From Bacteroidota bacterium (GTDB lineage: Bacteria > Bacteroidota > Bacteroidia > Chitinophagales > BACL12), in NCBI GenBank assembly GCA_016718035.1, contig JADKEK010000010.1:1-64000 (forward strand): a stretch of DNA of 64,000 bases, given 5' to 3'. Position numbers and translations under genes: made by a program. This document shows positions 9,033-18,461 of this stretch, one piece after another. The first letter of the stretch is position 1. Each line of letters begins with the position of its first letter. The notes under the pieces were generated by a model, which did no database searches, was not told the DNA's origin, and saw only the letters and a program-made list of their open reading frames with translations.

Positions 9033-9692
9033 ATGTTAAACAAATATTATAGCGCTTGGATATTGCTAATTTCGTTTAGTATAATTACATTGGTATTATA
9101 TGCCAAAGATTTATCTCTTCAAGATAGTTCGAAATTAAAAAATATAAATAAATTCGATAACAATTATTATTCATCTGATACCACAATCCTAAAAAGGAGC
9201 AAAAGCGGTAATATTATTCAAAGAAGAATTCAAACGTCTGATTCAACACATATAATTGAATTTATCGACTCCTATTATGGTTACATTTCTGATATTTTGT
9301 ATTATACCAACAATAAATTGGATGGAATAGAACAAACCTTTGCGCCGAACGGTGTAATTATTCATCAAATACCATGGAAGAATGGAATAATTGTTGGAGT
9401 TGAACAATTTTTTTATGAAGACGGAAACATTGATTGGTCAAGACAATATGATACACTTGGTGTGCTAAACGGTAATTTGATTGTATACTATAGAAATGGG
9501 ATGATACAAAGTAAATTGCCTTTTGCGAATGGGAAAAAGGATGGAACTGGTTATTTTTATGCACCTAATGGGGAATTACTACGAGTGTATTCATATTTAT
9601 CTGACACTTTAAAAAAAACAGAATATCTAGAGGACGGAATTATTAAAAATGTTGAATATCCAAATATTTATGACCCCTATTCTGGTAAATAA
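9033..9692 (+). CDS. Exported MORN_2/YwqK-like repeat protein, candidate immunity to tip 5
   Basis: The 219-residue protein has an N-terminal hydrophobic segment (residues 8-24; signal anchor or signal peptide). Several degenerate ~23-residue repeats follow, of the form yyxNGxixxxxpwkNGxxxGxxxxfyxxG, typical of MORN_2/YwqK proteins. Such proteins are commonly annotated as antitoxin or immunity partners in polymorphic toxin loci. The ATG lies 4 bases after the tip 5 stop, so the two are almost certainly one transcript. The immunity role is inferred; the repeat family is clear. Confidence 0.7.
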   Translation: MLNKYYSAWILLISFSIITLVLYAKDLSLQDSSKLKNINKFDNNYYSSDTTILKRSKSGNIIQRRIQTSDSTHIIEFIDSYYGYISDILYYTNNKLDGIEQTFAPNGVIIHQIPWKNGIIVGVEQFFYEDGNIDWSRQYDTLGVLNGNLIVYYRNGMIQSKLPFANGKKDGTGYFYAPNGELLRVYSYLSDTLKKTEYLEDGIIKNVEYPNIYDPYSGK

Positions 9693-9779
9693 AGCTTAAA
9701 AACATCAATTAGGTAAAAAATTTAACCCTCTTAAATTAAAATTCAGTATGTTTAGGAAAGAATAATTAAAAATTACTCT

Positions 9780-10185
9780 CAAAACATATGCAGTTAACAT
9801 TCATTTATTTAAAATTGGTTTCAACTTTAATTTTTTGGAAAAGTGATTCCATTTTATTCGAAAACGATTACCATAAAATATTGATACAATATTTTATGGT
9901 AATTTATACTGGGATTTAAATTGCGAGTTATTCATAGATGCTAGTTACCCTATTTTAGATTCAATAATCTACTCGAGCAAAAGTAAAATTTTTGATACTT
10001 GCAGAATTACTGTTTTTGAAAGCATACTAAAAACTGACAGCAAATCTTGTGCTACTGGAAAAGCGCACCAGTTACAAGAAAATTTTTCAATTCATTATCC
10101 GAAAGATTTAGTTCTGATAACAGCAGGTGTTATGATAGTTGCTGAAAAAAAGGAAAGTACAAGAGTTGTAGTTGAAGTATATTGA
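9780..10185 (+). pseudogene. Remnant of an unrecognised gene
   Basis: A reading frame ending in TGA at 10183-10185 is open back to about 9880 (YWDLNCELFIDASYPIL, then KSKIFDTCRITVFES and KDLVLITAGVMIVAEKK) but has no start codon. The preceding coding-like piece (SDSILFENDYHKI) is in another frame. The simplest reading is a small immunity-like gene broken by an indel near 9885. No family is recognised. The rest of the 630-base gap, up to 10321, holds nothing else that I can support. Confidence 0.35.
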
Positions 10186-10321
10186 TTAAGATGAACTTTT
10201 TTCAGTATTCATTTGCTAGATTTGGGGTTGCTTAATTTTTTTCTAACTATAAATTAATCCAAAACTGTCTGATTAAGTGTTAACTACTACAGGTAAGTTT
10301 AACCTGCCGTTTCGCACTAAT

Positions 10322-10612
10322 TCAACTTTCAAATTTTTGTTTCTTAAACTTATCAATAAAATAAAAAATCATACAAAAATTAACAAATAAAACTATTAAT
10401 TCCAGGAAACAAACAAAATAAAAAGCTGTATCCCCGGAAAAGTATGCGAATAAAAAAGCGAAATTTACAGGAAAACTAAGCAATTCTAATATTAAATAGT
10501 CATTAGCAATTTCTTTGGAAACATTATTCACTAAAAATGAAATTAGTAAAGCTAAAATACTGCAACATAAACTATATTTAATTATACTATTTGTATTTTG
10601 CGGAAATTTCAT
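10322..10612 (-). CDS. Small hypothetical membrane protein
   Basis: The 96-residue product has three predicted membrane helices (about 12-30, 42-62 and 66-88) and a lysine-rich C-terminus (KFKKQKFES). No family is recognised. It stands alone between the RHS array and a T9SS cargo gene on the same strand. It may be another lone immunity protein from the array, similar in size and style to the protein at 7142, but nothing shows this directly. Confidence 0.5.
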   Translation of the reverse strand: MKFPQNTNSIIKYSLCCSILALLISFLVNNVSKEIANDYLILELLSFPVNFAFLFAYFSGDTAFYFVCFLELIVLFVNFCMIFYFIDKFKKQKFES

Positions 10613-10704
10613 TCACCTTTCTTTTTGTGTAAACACACCTAAAATTAAACAGGTGTAAAACTATTAAATCACCACCAACAACCATATTGTAACATTTACA
10701 ATAA

Positions 10705-11943
10705 CTACCTCCCCACCACAACTTCCTCCATCACCACCTCTCCATCCAACAATCTAACTGCAACAAAATAAACCCCTTCCGGTAATTGTCCAACTTCAAT
10801 ACTGGTAGTTAAACTGTGTAAACTTTCCTGATATAAATAATGACCGTTTACACTTAGTAACTGAATGCCGGAAATTATTTTTGGTGATGTAATTGTTATT
10901 AAATTATTGCTTGGATTGGGTGTTATATTAATTGGTGTTGCTACAAGGGTTGAAGCAGCAGTTGGTAACCCTAAAGAAAGTAAGGTGCCATTATCGCCAC
11001 AAATAAATCCTGTACTTGCATTAAATAAATAGATATCATTGAGTGCTGCGGGATTTTCGCCGCTTGGGGTTATTACAGGAATTGCATTCCATGTGCGACC
11101 GCTGTCGATACTATGTAATATTATTCCGTCAGCCGATACGGCATATCCTGTTCCTTCAAAAAAGGTTACTTTATTAATTGCTGCTACAGTTGCGGTTATT
11201 GGTGTAAGCTCCCAACTAGCACCATCATTGGTTGAACGCAAACATGTAATGGATTCATATTTGGCAAAAACTACAATAGTGCCATCATCAAAAACATAAA
11301 AACTGGTATTGCCTGTTGTATCTGAAGTTGGAATTGGTTGCCAGGTAGTTCCGCCATTTGTTGTTGTAAGTATTTCATTTACCCAAAGACTATAACACGT
11401 ATCGGAAGATAAACATACCATGTCGCGGCATATTTCCATTACCACTCCACTGCTATATAATGTGGAAACCGTTTCACCTGCATCTTCAAATTTTATTATT
11501 TCTCCTGAAAATCCGCACGCATAACCACTATTGCCATCAATTAATGTTATGGCAGTCCATAATGCATTATCGCCATCAAAAGGAAGGGTATCCCATGAAG
11601 CACCACCATCTGTAGTACGAAAAAAATTGTCGTTTCTGTTACTCGTATATCCAATGTTTTCATTAAAAAAGGTAATATCATTTGCATAATTATTGCCTAA
11701 TCCTGTATTAAGCAATGTATCCCAATTTAAACCGGCATCAGTTGTTTTGTAAATAATGCCGATATAATCACCTAATGCAGCATCAAAATATTGGCCTGTG
11801 CAAAAACCGGTTGAAGCATCGATAAAAGTGATGGCTTTTACATTATTTGTGTCGGGAAAAACCATTTGTGTCCATTGCGAATAAACATTCAAACAACAAC
11901 ACAAAAACAATACACTTGTAGTGAGCAAAGATTTAATCATCAT
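10705..11943 (-). CDS. Secreted YCF48/BNR-repeat beta-propeller protein with T9SS sorting domain
   Basis: The start is placed at the ATG at 11943, because it gives a signal peptide (MMIKSLLTTSVLFLCCCLNVYSQ). The frame stays open a further 120 bases upstream without a better start. The body has about six repeats built on TTDGGASWDTL / DAGLNWDTLL / NDGASWELTP, the YCF48 (photosystem II assembly-like) BNR propeller signature. The last ~75 residues are a type A T9SS C-terminal domain (ITPNPSNNLITI, then a GVYFVAV strand). It is therefore predicted to be released or surface-bound through type IX secretion. The ligand is unknown. Confidence 0.8.
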   Translation of the reverse strand: MMIKSLLTTSVLFLCCCLNVYSQWTQMVFPDTNNVKAITFIDASTGFCTGQYFDAALGDYIGIIYKTTDAGLNWDTLLNTGLGNNYANDITFFNENIGYTSNRNDNFFRTTDGGASWDTLPFDGDNALWTAITLIDGNSGYACGFSGEIIKFEDAGETVSTLYSSGVVMEICRDMVCLSSDTCYSLWVNEILTTTNGGTTWQPIPTSDTTGNTSFYVFDDGTIVVFAKYESITCLRSTNDGASWELTPITATVAAINKVTFFEGTGYAVSADGIILHSIDSGRTWNAIPVITPSGENPAALNDIYLFNASTGFICGDNGTLLSLGLPTAASTLVATPINITPNPSNNLITITSPKIISGIQLLSVNGHYLYQESLHSLTTSIEVGQLPEGVYFVAVRLLDGEVVMEEVVVGR

Positions 11944-12208
11944 GTTTTCATTTAATAAGGAGCAATAAAGGTATTTTAAATTATTGTAAACAAAAATGGT
12001 TTGCGGACAACAAAACCATTTATCAGGTGGAGTAAAACAGGCCATTTTATATCCAACCGGCAAAGCAACCTCAGCGCACTTTTCACTATCTACCCAACAG
12101 TTATATATCTAAAAAAGGGTAAATCATGGTTTTTTCATAGTTTTTATGGAACTTTGCACCCGATTTGAGGAGATAATCTTTAAAGTAACCCTTTAACCTA
12201 AGCACGAA

Positions 12209-13237
12209 ATGATTATAAGAAGTAAAGCACCTTTGCGTATAGGACTGGCAGGCGGCGGAACAGACGTTAGTCCCTACAGCGATATATACGGTGGCTGTAT
12301 CCTGAATGCGACGATTAATAAGTATGCCTACGCTACCATTATTCCCCGCAGAGACAATAAAATTATTTTACGCGCAATGGACCGCAACGAGTCTATTGAG
12401 CTGGAATCAGAATCAAAACTGGTTATCGACGGCAAACTCGACCTCTTAAAAGGCGTGTATAACCGTGTAGTAAAGGACTTTAACCATAATGCTCCGCTTT
12501 CGTTTGAGCTAAATACTTATGTAGATGCGCCTCCGGGCTCAGGCTTAGGCTCTTCATCTACCTTAGTTGTGGCCATTGTTGGTGCCTTCACCGAATGGCT
12601 GGGTTTACCACTAGGCGAATACGATATTGCCCATTTGGCATACGATATCGAACGCAAAGATTTGGCTATGGCCGGCGGAAAGCAGGACCAATATGCAGCA
12701 ACATTTGGTGGTTGGAATTTTATGGAGTTTTACAAAGACGATAAGGTTATTGTTAACCCGCTCCGCATTCGCCCTGAATATTTACAAGAGCTTTCTTTTA
12801 ATATCGTAATGTATTACACCGGCACTTCCCGCTTGTCATCTACTATTATCGAAGCACAATCGTCGAATGTGACTAAAAAGTCGGATAAGTCGATTGAGGC
12901 CATGCATAATTTGAAAGAACAGGCCTATATGATGAAAGAAGCCATTTTAAAAGGCGAATTGAGCAGAATAGGTGATATTTTAGATTTCGGCTGGAAAAAC
13001 AAAAAAGCAACGGCAAGTGGTGTTACCAGCGATGTAATTGATAACATTTACGAAAGTGCAATGAAAGCAGGGGCAACAGGTGGTAAAATTTCCGGCGCCG
13101 GTGGTGGTGGATTTATGACATTTTATTGCCCGGGCAATACAAGATATAAAGTAATTGAAGTGCTCAACACATTTGGTGGTGAAGTACATAATTTAGAATT
13201 CTCAAAATACGGATTAACATCATGGGTAGCAAAATAG
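12209..13237 (+). CDS. hddA: D-glycero-alpha-D-manno-heptose-7-phosphate 1-kinase (GHMP kinase)
   Basis: The 342-residue protein has the three GHMP kinase motifs: APLRIGLAGGGTD at residues 7-19, PPGSGLGSSSTL near 107-118 and GGKISGAGGGGF near 292-303. Together with its neighbours it fits HddA, which phosphorylates D-glycero-D-manno-heptose 7-phosphate at C1 in the GDP-heptose route. The next gene overlaps its end by 16 bases. Base composition is higher in GC than in the RHS island. The exact kinase substrate follows from the four-gene set, because GHMP motifs alone do not fix it. Confidence 0.85.
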   Translation: MIIRSKAPLRIGLAGGGTDVSPYSDIYGGCILNATINKYAYATIIPRRDNKIILRAMDRNESIELESESKLVIDGKLDLLKGVYNRVVKDFNHNAPLSFELNTYVDAPPGSGLGSSSTLVVAIVGAFTEWLGLPLGEYDIAHLAYDIERKDLAMAGGKQDQYAATFGGWNFMEFYKDDKVIVNPLRIRPEYLQELSFNIVMYYTGTSRLSSTIIEAQSSNVTKKSDKSIEAMHNLKEQAYMMKEAILKGELSRIGDILDFGWKNKKATASGVTSDVIDNIYESAMKAGATGGKISGAGGGGFMTFYCPGNTRYKVIEVLNTFGGEVHNLEFSKYGLTSWVAK

Positions 13238-13812
13238 AACAAATAAAAGGCGTAATCGCCGAAAGCATTAGGGTGAAAAATGAAATATTGAATAACCCTG
13301 AAATGATTGCTAAATGCGAAGAAATTGCAATGAAAATTGCAGATGCATTTCGTCAGGATAAAAAAGTATTATTCTGTGGTAACGGTGGAAGTGCTGCCGA
13401 TGCACAACATTTGGCAGCTGAATTTTCAGGTCGTTTTTATTTCGATCGCCCACCACTGGATGCAGAAGCATTACATGTGAATTCATCTTATGTAACTGCA
13501 GTTGGTAACGATTATGGTTACGACCAGGTTTTTTCACGTGTATTAAAAGCGAAAGGTCGCCAGGGTGATTTTATTTTTGGTATTTCTACTTCAGGAAATT
13601 CTGAAAATATTTTAAAAGCATTTGAAGTTGCTCGTGAACGCGGTATGATTATCGTTGCCATGACAGGCGCTTCAGGTGGTAAAATGAAAGACAACTGCGA
13701 TTATTTAATCAACGTGCCTTCAAGCGATACACCTCGTATTCAGGAAAGTCATATTATGCTCGGCCATATCATCTGCGAATTAGTAGAAGCCGAATTATTT
13801 GAACGTCCATGA
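13222..13812 (+). CDS. gmhA: Sedoheptulose-7-phosphate isomerase
   Basis: This 196-residue SIS-domain protein carries CGNGGSAADAQHLAAEFSGRF near residues 51-71, the phosphosugar-binding signature of GmhA, and FGISTSGNSENI near 115. GmhA converts sedoheptulose 7-phosphate to D-glycero-D-manno-heptose 7-phosphate, the first step of ADP- and GDP-heptose synthesis. It overlaps hddA by 16 bases and hddC by 4 bases, so all are one operon with coupled translation. Length is normal for the family. Confidence 0.9.
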   Translation: MGSKIEQIKGVIAESIRVKNEILNNPEMIAKCEEIAMKIADAFRQDKKVLFCGNGGSAADAQHLAAEFSGRFYFDRPPLDAEALHVNSSYVTAVGNDYGYDQVFSRVLKAKGRQGDFIFGISTSGNSENILKAFEVARERGMIIVAMTGASGGKMKDNCDYLINVPSSDTPRIQESHIMLGHIICELVEAELFERP

Positions 13813-14504
13813 TTCGTGAAGCGATAGTCTTAGCCGGAGGATTCGGAACACGTTTGCAAACCGTTGTAAAAGAGGTCCCTAAACCAATGGCTCCCGTTGC
13901 CGGTAAACCGTTTTTGCAATATATTCTCGACTACCTTATTGCACACAAGGTAACGCATGTAGTGCTTGCTGTGGGCTATTTGCGCGAAACAATTATCGAT
14001 TATTTTGGCGATAATTATCTATCGCTTTCTATAACCTATGCTGTTGAAGAAAATCCACTTGGAACAGGTGGCGGAATTTTAAATGCCTGCAAACAAATTA
14101 AAGGCGATAATGTTTTTGTGATTAATGGCGATACTTTTTTTGATGTTGATTTAGTTGAACTTTCTGCATTCCATGAAACGAATAATGCATTACTTACTGT
14201 CGCATTAAAAAATATGAAAAAATTCGACCGTTATGGCACAGTTGAAACAGATAATGAAGGGAGAATAATTGGATTTCTGGAAAAAAAATACCTCGACGAA
14301 GGATTGATTAATGGTGGTATTTATTGCCTGAATAAACATATTTTTCATCCGGAATTACCAGCAGCTTTTTCGTTTGAAAAAGAAATTCTTGAAAAAGAAA
14401 TTGTCAATAGAAAAATTTACGGACTTCGCTCAGAAGGATATTTTATTGATATCGGCATTCCCGAAGATTACGCACGTGCTCAGGACGATTTTAAAGGTAA
14501 ATAA
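13809..14504 (+). CDS. hddC: D-glycero-alpha-D-manno-heptose 1-phosphate guanylyltransferase
   Basis: The N-terminus has the nucleotidyltransferase signature LAGGFGTRL...VPKPMAPVAGKPFL (residues 8-33), followed by GTGGGILNA near 91 and FVINGDTFFDVDL near 107. These mark a sugar-1-phosphate nucleotidyltransferase of 231 residues. In this operon the best assignment is HddC, which makes GDP-D-glycero-alpha-D-manno-heptose. The start overlaps the gmhA stop by 4 bases. Guanylyl and not adenylyl specificity is inferred from hddA being present and no hldE-like gene being seen. Confidence 0.85.
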   Translation: MIREAIVLAGGFGTRLQTVVKEVPKPMAPVAGKPFLQYILDYLIAHKVTHVVLAVGYLRETIIDYFGDNYLSLSITYAVEENPLGTGGGILNACKQIKGDNVFVINGDTFFDVDLVELSAFHETNNALLTVALKNMKKFDRYGTVETDNEGRIIGFLEKKYLDEGLINGGIYCLNKHIFHPELPAAFSFEKEILEKEIVNRKIYGLRSEGYFIDIGIPEDYARAQDDFKGK

Positions 14505-14513
14505 GTATTGGTC

Positions 14514-15050
14514 ATGGAAAATAATTTACCGCAAATAGATACTTCATGGACTTTATTTCTCGACCGGGATGGCGTGCTTAATAAAAAAATTGACGATGAT
14601 TATGTGCGCAATTGGCAGCAATTTGAATTTTTGCCGGGCGTAAAATCGGCACTTGCCATTTGTGCTGAAAAATTTGGCAGAATTGTAATTGTCACCAATC
14701 AGCGTGGTGTTGGCAGAGGATTAATGTCCGAAACCGACTTGCATGAAATACACATGCAGTTAATGGATGAAGTAGAAGCAGCAGGGGGACGTATAGATGC
14801 CATTTTTTATTGCCCTGATATCACCGATGAAGGCTCCACACATCGCAAACCACAACCGGGTATGGGTTATGATGCGCAACATCTCTTCCCAGAAATCGAC
14901 TTTGCCAAGTCAATTATTGTAGGTGATTCGAGCAGCGATATGGCCTTTGGCAAAAACCTCCACATGTTCACCGTTTTGATTGCCCAAAATTCTAAACCAA
15001 ATGCCGATTTGGTATTGCCTTCGCTTTTGCGGTTTGCCGAACTGCTCTGA
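14514..15050 (+). CDS. gmhB: D-glycero-D-manno-heptose 1,7-bisphosphate phosphatase
   Basis: This HAD-family phosphatase has the nucleophile motif FLDRDGVLN (Asp17, Asp19 from the ATG at 14514), VTNQRGVGRG near residue 62 and VGDSSSDMAFGKN near 143. It matches histidinol-phosphatase-like GmhB, which removes the C7 phosphate. A TTG at 14508 is also in frame, but the ATG is the more ordinary start. It follows hddC by 9 bases and completes the four-step GDP-heptose pathway. The product is probably used in an outer-surface glycan assembled by the genes just downstream. Confidence 0.88.
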   Translation: MENNLPQIDTSWTLFLDRDGVLNKKIDDDYVRNWQQFEFLPGVKSALAICAEKFGRIVIVTNQRGVGRGLMSETDLHEIHMQLMDEVEAAGGRIDAIFYCPDITDEGSTHRKPQPGMGYDAQHLFPEIDFAKSIIVGDSSSDMAFGKNLHMFTVLIAQNSKPNADLVLPSLLRFAELL

Positions 15051-15150
15051 CCTTCATTTTGGCCACTCTTTTAGCCGTTTTCAGGCAAATTGTGCATTAA
15101 ATAAATATCATTTTTTTTAACCTGAGTTAACTCTTTCATAGGATATTGGC

Positions 15151-15158
15151 TAAATTTG
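15151..15158 (+). promoter_or_regulatory. Candidate Bacteroidota -7 box before the sugar transferase gene
   Basis: taaatttg matches the TAnnTTTG -7 consensus of Bacteroidota primary sigma factors and lies about 98 bases before the start at 15256, in a 200-base gap after gmhB. The -33 part is not clear. Confidence 0.4.
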
Positions 15159-15255
15159 CCATCTATTCGTAAAAAACACAACATTTTTTTGTCATTTCAC
15201 AAGCAACCTGTTAACGGTTGTTAACGTCTGACAATCGATTGGCATTTGAAGCATC

Positions 15256-16660
15256 ATGGTAAGAAGATATTCCCAGTTTCTCGAGCTTGTTTACTTCCTG
15301 GTAGACATACTGCTGCTGAACATTTCGTTCCTGCTGGCCATGCTGATTAGTTTCGACAGGATTTCAAAAGTTACCAGCGACCGTAAATTTGCCATGTTAT
15401 TAGTGGCCGTAAACCTGATTTGGTTTTTGGTGACCAGTGTTTTCAACTACTATAAAACCGAACGCGAGCGCCGCACAGGATACGAACATCTGGTATTCCG
15501 TTTTATCAAAGTATTGGCTTTTCAGGCCCTGCTCACCTTCACGTATTTGTTTTTAATAAAAGGGTATCAGTTTTCACGTTCACAACTGGCCTATACCTAT
15601 ATTTTCTTTACTGTAATTGATTTGGCATGGAGAATAGGGTTTTGAAACCTATCTCAAACGTTACAGAGCAAGAGGTGGTAATTATCGCCGTATTGTTGTG
15701 GTTGGCACTACCAATGCAAGTTTGCAGTTTGTGAAAGAAATTCAGGAACACAATGAATTCGGTTATCGGTTTATGGGTTATTTCGACGATCCGGAAACTT
15801 CTATGGCTGAGGTTACGGGTTCATTACATCAGGTAAAGGCCTTTTGTATTGAAAACAATATCGATGAAATTTATTTCGCCCTTCAGCCTTCCGACATGAT
15901 TAATTATGTGGACGACCTGATGGAATTTAGCAACGATAAATTGATACGATTCAGAATTGTTCCTGAGTTCAGCAACTATATCAGCAAACAATTTAAAAAA
16001 GTAAATATCGAATACTACGGCAATACACCAATTTTAAGTATTCGCCCTGAACCTTTAGATAATATTTATAACCGCCTGCAAAAACGTGTATTTGATATCT
16101 TTTTTGCGTTACTGTTTTTCCTATTAATAGGGTGGTGGTTATTCCCGCTAATCGCTTTATTTGTAAAGTTATCCTCACCCGGACCGGTATTTTTTGTGCA
16201 GAAAAGAAGTGGGGAAGGCAACGAAGAGTTTTGGTGTTACAAGTTTCGTTCAATGAAAGTAAATGCTGAAGCCGATACCAAACAGGCTACAGTTGGCGAT
16301 GCGCGTATTACTAGAGTAGGGTCATTCCTGCGTAAATCGAATCTCGATGAGTTACCACAATTTATCAATGTGCTGTTGGGCGACATGAGTGTTGTTGGTC
16401 CTCGTCCACATATGTTGAAACATACAGAAGAATATTCAAAAATCGTGAATAACTTTATGGTGCGCCATTTTGTGAAACCGGGTATTACAGGTGCGGCTCA
16501 GGCAAATGGATACAGAGGTGATACTACCGACCCCGTTATGATGGAAAAACGGGTGCAGTACGACCTTTGGTATCTTGAAAACTGGAGCTTCTGGCTGGAT
16601 ATAAAAATCGTGTTTCTCACAGTCTGGAGTATGATTAAAGGAAATGAAAATGCGGTTTAA
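15256..16660 (+). pseudogene. Polyprenyl glycosylphosphotransferase (WbaP/WcaJ type) split by one frameshift
   Basis: The first frame (15256-15645) encodes four membrane helices. The second (effectively from 15643) encodes VVVGTTNAS, a CoA-binding-like middle domain, a further helix and the bacterial sugar transferase domain (KRVFDIFFALLFF, SPGPVFFVQKRSG, FRSMKVNAEAD, LDELPQFINVLLGDMSVVGPRP). Removing one T from the tttt at 15640-15643 joins WRIGF to ETYLKRYRARGGN and gives a normal ~467-residue enzyme. The enzyme would load the first sugar phosphate onto undecaprenyl phosphate for glycan export. The break is probably sequence error or a slippage site, because everything else is intact. Confidence 0.85.
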
Positions 16661-18269
16661 ACTACTAATTCTTCTCTGCTGCGGCACACTCGCCGTTTCG
16701 GCACAACAAAATTATTTACCTCTTAACAGAAACATTTACAACTGGTACGAACCTGCTTTAAACAAGCCCGGAACCGGTTTCCATACGGCAATAAGGCCTT
16801 ATCGAATCAGCGATATGGATACAGTTGTTACGTACGACGATGTTTTTCATCTTAAAAAGGTAAGTGGTGATGGCTTTTTTTCCAAACTCTGGAATTGGAC
16901 TGCCTATGATACCATTTTGGGTGTAAACAAAACAGAATTCCATTTGCGTATAGACCCTATCGTGAATTTTGGCGGGGGATTAAATTTGGAAAACGGGGGA
17001 CAAGGTGTTTGGAATAATACCAGAGGTATTGGTTTTTCCGGAGATATTGGCGAAAAAAGAAATGTAAGTTTTAATATCACCCTGCGCGAAAATCAAGGTA
17101 AATACCCCGATTATGTTACGGCATTTGTAAAAGAATATAATGTTGTTCCGGGACAAGGAAAGGTGCGAAATTTTAAAGGTAATGCGTACGATTTTGCGAA
17201 TTCAAGTGGTTATGTTTCTTACAATGCTTCCAAACATTTTAATTTTCAATTAGGTCATGATAAAAACTTTTTGGGAGATGGATATCGCAGTATGTTGTTA
17301 AGTGATAACGCGATGTTTTATCCGTTTTTTAAAATTACTACATCTGTCTGGAAAATTAAATACATGAATTTATATACTGAATTTGATGATGCGTATAATG
17401 GCACAATCGATTCAGTTGTTGGAGTAACGCGTAAATTCGGTTCGTTTCATTATTTAAGTTGGGATGTTTTTCCGTGGGTGCAATTAGGTTTGTTCGAAGG
17501 GATTGTATGGCCGGCAAATGATTCAACAAGATATAGAGGGTTTGATGTAAATTATATTAATCCGATCATATTTTTCCGACCAATAGAATTTGGTTTAGGT
17601 TCACCCGATAATGCCGTAATTGGTGCAAATATTAAATTCACCCCATTAGAAAAACTGATTATTTATGGTCAGTTTATAATGGACGACTTAGACGTAGCTG
17701 CTGCGAGGGCTGGGGATGGGTATTATAGAAATAAATTTGGTATACAGGGAGGATTTAAATTATACGAACCATTTAAAATTAAAAACCTGATTGTGCAGGC
17801 AGAAATGAATCAGGCTAATCCTTATACTTACGCAAGTAAAGAGCCTGTTCAAAATTATGCGCATTATAATCAGCCCTTAGCACATCCGCTTGGCGCTAAT
17901 TTCAGAGAATTTATTTTTATTGGTAATTATCGTTTTTTCGAAAGATTTTATCTGGAAGCAAAATTACAGTCTGCCGTAAAAGGAGTAGATGCCAATAATG
18001 CCGAACACAATGGTGGTGATATTTTTACATCCGATTTCGAAATACCGGGTTTCCCCGATTCGTATGGTAATTTCATCGGACAAGGATTAAAAACAACAAT
18101 AAAAAGTACCGACTTGCGCGCGGGATATTTGTTAAATCCTTCCATTAATTTAAATATTGAGGGACAAATTTTTATCAGAAATTATAAAAATGATAAAGAT
18201 GTACTGTCCACTACTTTGGTAATGTTATCGCTCAAAACCGATTTGTTTAATGCGTATTACGATTTTTAA
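16650..18269 (+). CDS. Wzi/RemB-like outer membrane beta-barrel protein
   Basis: About 539 residues with a signal peptide ending near VSAQQ. The ATG at 16650 is favoured because the aaagga at 16636-16641 is then well spaced; an ATG at 16644 is also possible. The protein has many amphipathic strands and the motif LGHDKNFLGDGYRSMLLSDNA near residue 205, which is typical of capsule-assembly Wzi proteins and of the Flavobacterium gliding protein RemB. It overlaps the end of the sugar transferase gene, so it belongs to the glycan operon and may anchor the polysaccharide at the cell surface. Wzi and RemB functions cannot be separated by eye. Confidence 0.75.
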   Translation: MRFKLLILLCCGTLAVSAQQNYLPLNRNIYNWYEPALNKPGTGFHTAIRPYRISDMDTVVTYDDVFHLKKVSGDGFFSKLWNWTAYDTILGVNKTEFHLRIDPIVNFGGGLNLENGGQGVWNNTRGIGFSGDIGEKRNVSFNITLRENQGKYPDYVTAFVKEYNVVPGQGKVRNFKGNAYDFANSSGYVSYNASKHFNFQLGHDKNFLGDGYRSMLLSDNAMFYPFFKITTSVWKIKYMNLYTEFDDAYNGTIDSVVGVTRKFGSFHYLSWDVFPWVQLGLFEGIVWPANDSTRYRGFDVNYINPIIFFRPIEFGLGSPDNAVIGANIKFTPLEKLIIYGQFIMDDLDVAAARAGDGYYRNKFGIQGGFKLYEPFKIKNLIVQAEMNQANPYTYASKEPVQNYAHYNQPLAHPLGANFREFIFIGNYRFFERFYLEAKLQSAVKGVDANNAEHNGGDIFTSDFEIPGFPDSYGNFIGQGLKTTIKSTDLRAGYLLNPSINLNIEGQIFIRNYKNDKDVLSTTLVMLSLKTDLFNAYYDF

Positions 18270-18367
18270 GGCCTGAAATAAAGTTTTATTTTTGCCGGTA
18301 GTTCTTTATGTGATGTATAGAGGGGATATGCTATGATGTGTAGCGCACTCAATAAATAACTTGGTCC

Positions 18368-18461
18368 TCCGCCTCGGCGGACGTACTTAATAAACAACTT
18401 GGTCCCGTAGTTCATCCGCCTCGGCGGACGTACTCAATAAACAACTTGGTCCCGTAGTTCA
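18368..18461 (+). repeat. 47-bp tandem repeat (x2): palindrome plus 5' end of tRNA-Arg(CCT)
   Basis: Two 47-base units (18368-18414, 18415-18461) each consist of the perfect palindrome tccgcctcggcgga, a linker cgtact(t/c)aataaacaac, and the first bases of the tRNA (ggtcccgtagttca). The second unit runs straight into the intact tRNA, which therefore begins at 18448 inside the repeat. In the first unit the tRNA copy is cut in its D-loop by the next palindrome. Confidence 0.85.
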
